NCBI GenBank assembly: GCA_921293015.1
Contig: OV121094.1
Location: 5,756,764 to 5,820,763, forward strand
Length of the DNA: 64,000 nt
DNA from: Phorcus lineatus
Taxonomy: Eukaryota > Mollusca > Gastropoda > Trochida > Trochidae
Reading direction: 5' to 3'
Part shown: piece after piece, positions 61,501 through 64,000 of the stretch
Layout: every line of letters begins with the position of its first letter
Numbering within the stretch: the stretch's first letter is position 1
Translations under genes and position numbers: made by a program
The notes under the pieces: model-generated
Database searches by the model: none
Told to the model about the DNA's origin: nothing
Seen by the model: the letters and a program-made list of their open reading frames with translations, nothing else

Positions 61501-62324
61501 CAATGGTATACTTTAAATCCCATTACAATATGCATCCAATCGCAAAATTATAAAATATGTCATCACATTAAATACATTTTATTGACACTCCTAGAATTTT
61601 CACTTAATTGCAAAAAGTAGTTTAATATTTAGTTTAAAGACCTTTGCTATAGCTACGACAGCCTTTCCGTTTCCTCACCACTGATAAGTGTCATGCCATG
61701 TACATTTAAATATCTTTTAGAATAAAGGTATTCTTTAATCTCACTATCTCTGATAATATTCAGTACAAAACAAAAACAGACAAATGAATTGACTACTTAT
61801 TGTCATCTTTTGAATGTCAATCCCCTTACACAGCGTTGTTTCAAATCACCAGTTACTATTCTGACTCATGGGTTTCAATGCATGGATTTCGCTTTACAGA
61901 TGTGTTGACTTAAATTACATGTGTCCTTATACAGGCGTTTAAAACGTTTGTTTTCTGAAATTATTTATCTTCTTAAAAGACTTTAATGTCACATAAACTC
62001 ATCTCCTGCATCTCAATAAAGTCATACAAGCGATATCAAATTGTCTGAAAGCTGTCATTTGAGCATTTAACAATTGAGAATTTCGCATTGTTGGTGAGCG
62101 TGTTTAGGAGTAAAATGTTATGTTCCTGAGATGTAGTAACCAGTCTGAGATGTAAACCATTAAAGAAAAAAGAAGAATGAATACTTTGATTCAGGCATGG
62201 TTTGCTCTCTGTAGAACGGTGTTGTGTTAATGAAGAGCCTGTAATGTCTAGATTCTCCATTTCGGTATCAAATTGTAGCTCCATTGGTTTAAAAAAGAGC
62301 ACAGTAACAGGGTTGTTGTTTGTC
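58600..62324. other. AT-rich DNA, no gene seen
   Basis: No coding pocket above background was found on either strand in this 3.7-kb stretch, although it would hold any 5' exons of the minus-strand candidate gene. No repeat partner was recognised. Confidence 0.45.
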
Positions 62325-62800
62325 AAAAGGAACTCCAACAGCGATTAAATGCATGATAAAGTCTCCTAACTGAATTTCTTAAAGATATAGAAAGACGTAT
62401 AGTTTGACCCACTTTCCCTTTGATGGAATTATCACATTCAACAATAATAAAGTTTAATGCAGACTCCTCATTTGGATTAAAGTTTATACAAATACAATAC
62501 AAAAAACAATGAATGCAGCAATGACTCACAGCAAACATCTTATGCACTTCTTCCAACCAAAATGAGTTTAACCTTCTATGCCAAATATCAGACAAGGGAA
62601 TAATTAGCGCTTACTTCCCTTTGCATAATGACTCCTCATGGGAGCGCTATGTTTCATAATAATCTCATTAGGCGTTAAAACTGATTCTAGATCCGTGTCA
62701 CTGTTATTGACAGTCTTACAGGAAGCACAGAGAGCATCTTGCTCAAGAAATACTTTATTCAATACTCTCACACTTCTGATCACTATCAGGAAGTTCACTT
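62325..62800 (-). mobile_element. BEL/Pao retrotransposon integrase-end remnant
   Basis: On the minus strand the blocks IRSVRVLN, an EQ pair, DLESVLTPNEII, a SAPM block, LSDIWHRR and then GKVGQTIRL followed by VRRL occur in the order found at the C-terminal end of BEL/Pao Pol, just after the integrase core (family pattern: 'IRSVR..L', 'DLE.LTPN', 'FW.RW', 'W..G.I'). They are spread over at least two frames with a stop near 62604 and a shift, so the copy is dead. The integrase core that should lie above 62800 and the LTR were not recognised. No infectious or intact element is present. Confidence 0.75.
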
Positions 62801-63344
62801 GTCTATTATAGATCTTCCAGTGAACAGTTAACAGTTGAACAAGGTATCTTAAATATGGTTATTCTTCTAACTTTGAAACATGATAGAATGTGACAAATAC
62901 ATAGTTAAAGAATTTTCCATATAAAAAAAGACGTTAAGTGTGAATATCCTTCTCCAAGTAATCACATAATTCTTATGCATAATGCGTTAATTCAACAGCA
63001 TACAAAAAGAGAAAGTTACTTTTCCAGCTACTCAGATACAATTATTGTTGAGCTGCCAAACTAGGTTAACAGGTTCCTGATAAAAGATGGTTGTTTGCTT
63101 TGAGTCGGTATTGATTGAGCAGATTTGCATTGTAGAGGCAAGTTGCCTGAAGATTTTACTTTTTCATCTGTCCTCGGAAAATCACAAATTATAGTTTTCC
63201 TTCGAAGAGAAACAAACATCTCAATAATAACAAGTCAAATTAAGCATCTTAACTTCTTGTACAGTGGCAATTAAAAATGACTTATGTAATGCATGTAAAG
63301 AAGTTGCATACATCTATTTACCACCATTTAAACTTCATGGCATA
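62801..63344. other. AT-rich DNA, no gene seen
   Basis: No further retrotransposon coding sequence or gene was recognised here. Confidence 0.4.
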
Positions 63345-63990
63345 TTGTCCCGTTCTGATAAAAAGTCAGTGGTAAAACAATTCGATATTGCCTCGGTACT
63401 CAGCCGTTCAGCATCAACATTTTGACACCTATAAGTATCCGCAATAAATAAAATCCTTGACGAAGTTTGAGATATTTGACTAAAACAACCATGTTTTTAT
63501 CACTTTAGTTACGAAGTACAAAGCATCATTCTGATTTCAAAGTATATGTGAATAAATACACAATCAAATGTCTGGTTACAATAGGTTTTCTCATTTCAAT
63601 TTTAATTCACTTGCAATTGCTCTGTTGGATTTAGTTATCATTATGATAATATTTGTTGCCGAGTCAAACACAAGATTAAACACCCCAACTTCATTCTTGA
63701 CGAATCCAAAATTTCAGAAACATCCGATGTTTTAAAATGCATCTTTTATATTGTTCATGTTTGTGAAACAGTCGAATATCAATGTAAAAGCTTTTTTTTA
63801 TAACATCCCTGACGAATAGATTTTCCTTGCTTATTAAAACGTAATTATTTCAAAGATTAAATCTTAAATTCAATTTCAACTACAGAGACACTGTGATTGA
63901 AATCAATATTTGATCAATATCAGGTAAACTGAACAAAATTAAATTTTGAATTCTATTAAGTTTTTGACATCTTCAATTTATGGAATTTAT
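63345..63990 (+). repeat. Long duplicated block R4, copy 2
   Basis: Partner of 49690-50290, 13.7 kb away. It reaches almost to the window edge, so the true length of the duplicated unit cannot be given. Confidence 0.88.
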
Positions 63991-64000
63991 TTTAGAGTAC

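Overview
The window looks like AT-rich (roughly one-third GC, estimated by eye) nuclear DNA from a marine invertebrate, most likely a lophotrochozoan such as a mollusc. The reasons are the absence of any long open reading frame, exon-sized coding pockets with GT/AG splice sites and AATAAA signals, a tRNA-derived SINE of a type common in molluscs, eroded mariner, Tc1-like and BEL/Pao transposon coding sequence, and microsatellites. No prokaryotic features are visible. The taxonomic call is inference; the eukaryotic call is firm.

Layout. 0-4 kb: AT-rich DNA with a dispersed repeat (R3) and, on the minus strand, a small cysteine-containing terminal exon (about 2762-2936, 'copy B'). 4.8-5.5 kb: dead mariner transposase cut by a poly-C tract. 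9.2-9.6 kb: a 346-base exon for a hydrophobic membrane protein with one frameshift. 12.6-20 kb: local duplications, a tRNA-like SINE fragment and a phased array of 14-bp palindromes (15.45-15.57 kb). 20.5-28.2 kb: copies of two repeat families (R1, R2). 29.5-30 kb: second R3 copy. 32.7-32.9 kb: SINE. 34.1-34.6 kb: a candidate terminal exon with a long stem-loop in its putative 3' UTR. 36.4-37.1 kb: Tc1-like transposase remnant on the minus strand. 41.8-42.1 kb: a small ORF with a signal-peptide-like start ('copy A'), homologous to copy B 39 kb away. 47.7-47.85 kb: two perfect CRE palindromes beside an inverted GAT/ATC microsatellite. 49.7-50.3 and 63.3-64 kb: a direct duplicated block (R4). 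54.1-54.6 kb: a basic candidate terminal exon. 55.6-57.5 kb: two or three candidate exons of an unrecognised minus-strand gene ending in a poly(A) signal. 57.5-58.6 kb: a 25-copy, 41-bp minisatellite immediately upstream of that gene. 62.3-62.8 kb: BEL/Pao integrase-end remnant.

No complete conventional gene can be assembled from this window. The items most worth following are the copy A / copy B cysteine peptide pair, the candidate minus-strand gene with the 41-bp array at its 5' side, the single-frameshift membrane exon, and the palindrome array. All homology calls to transposons come from recognising family motifs by eye; no database was searched.
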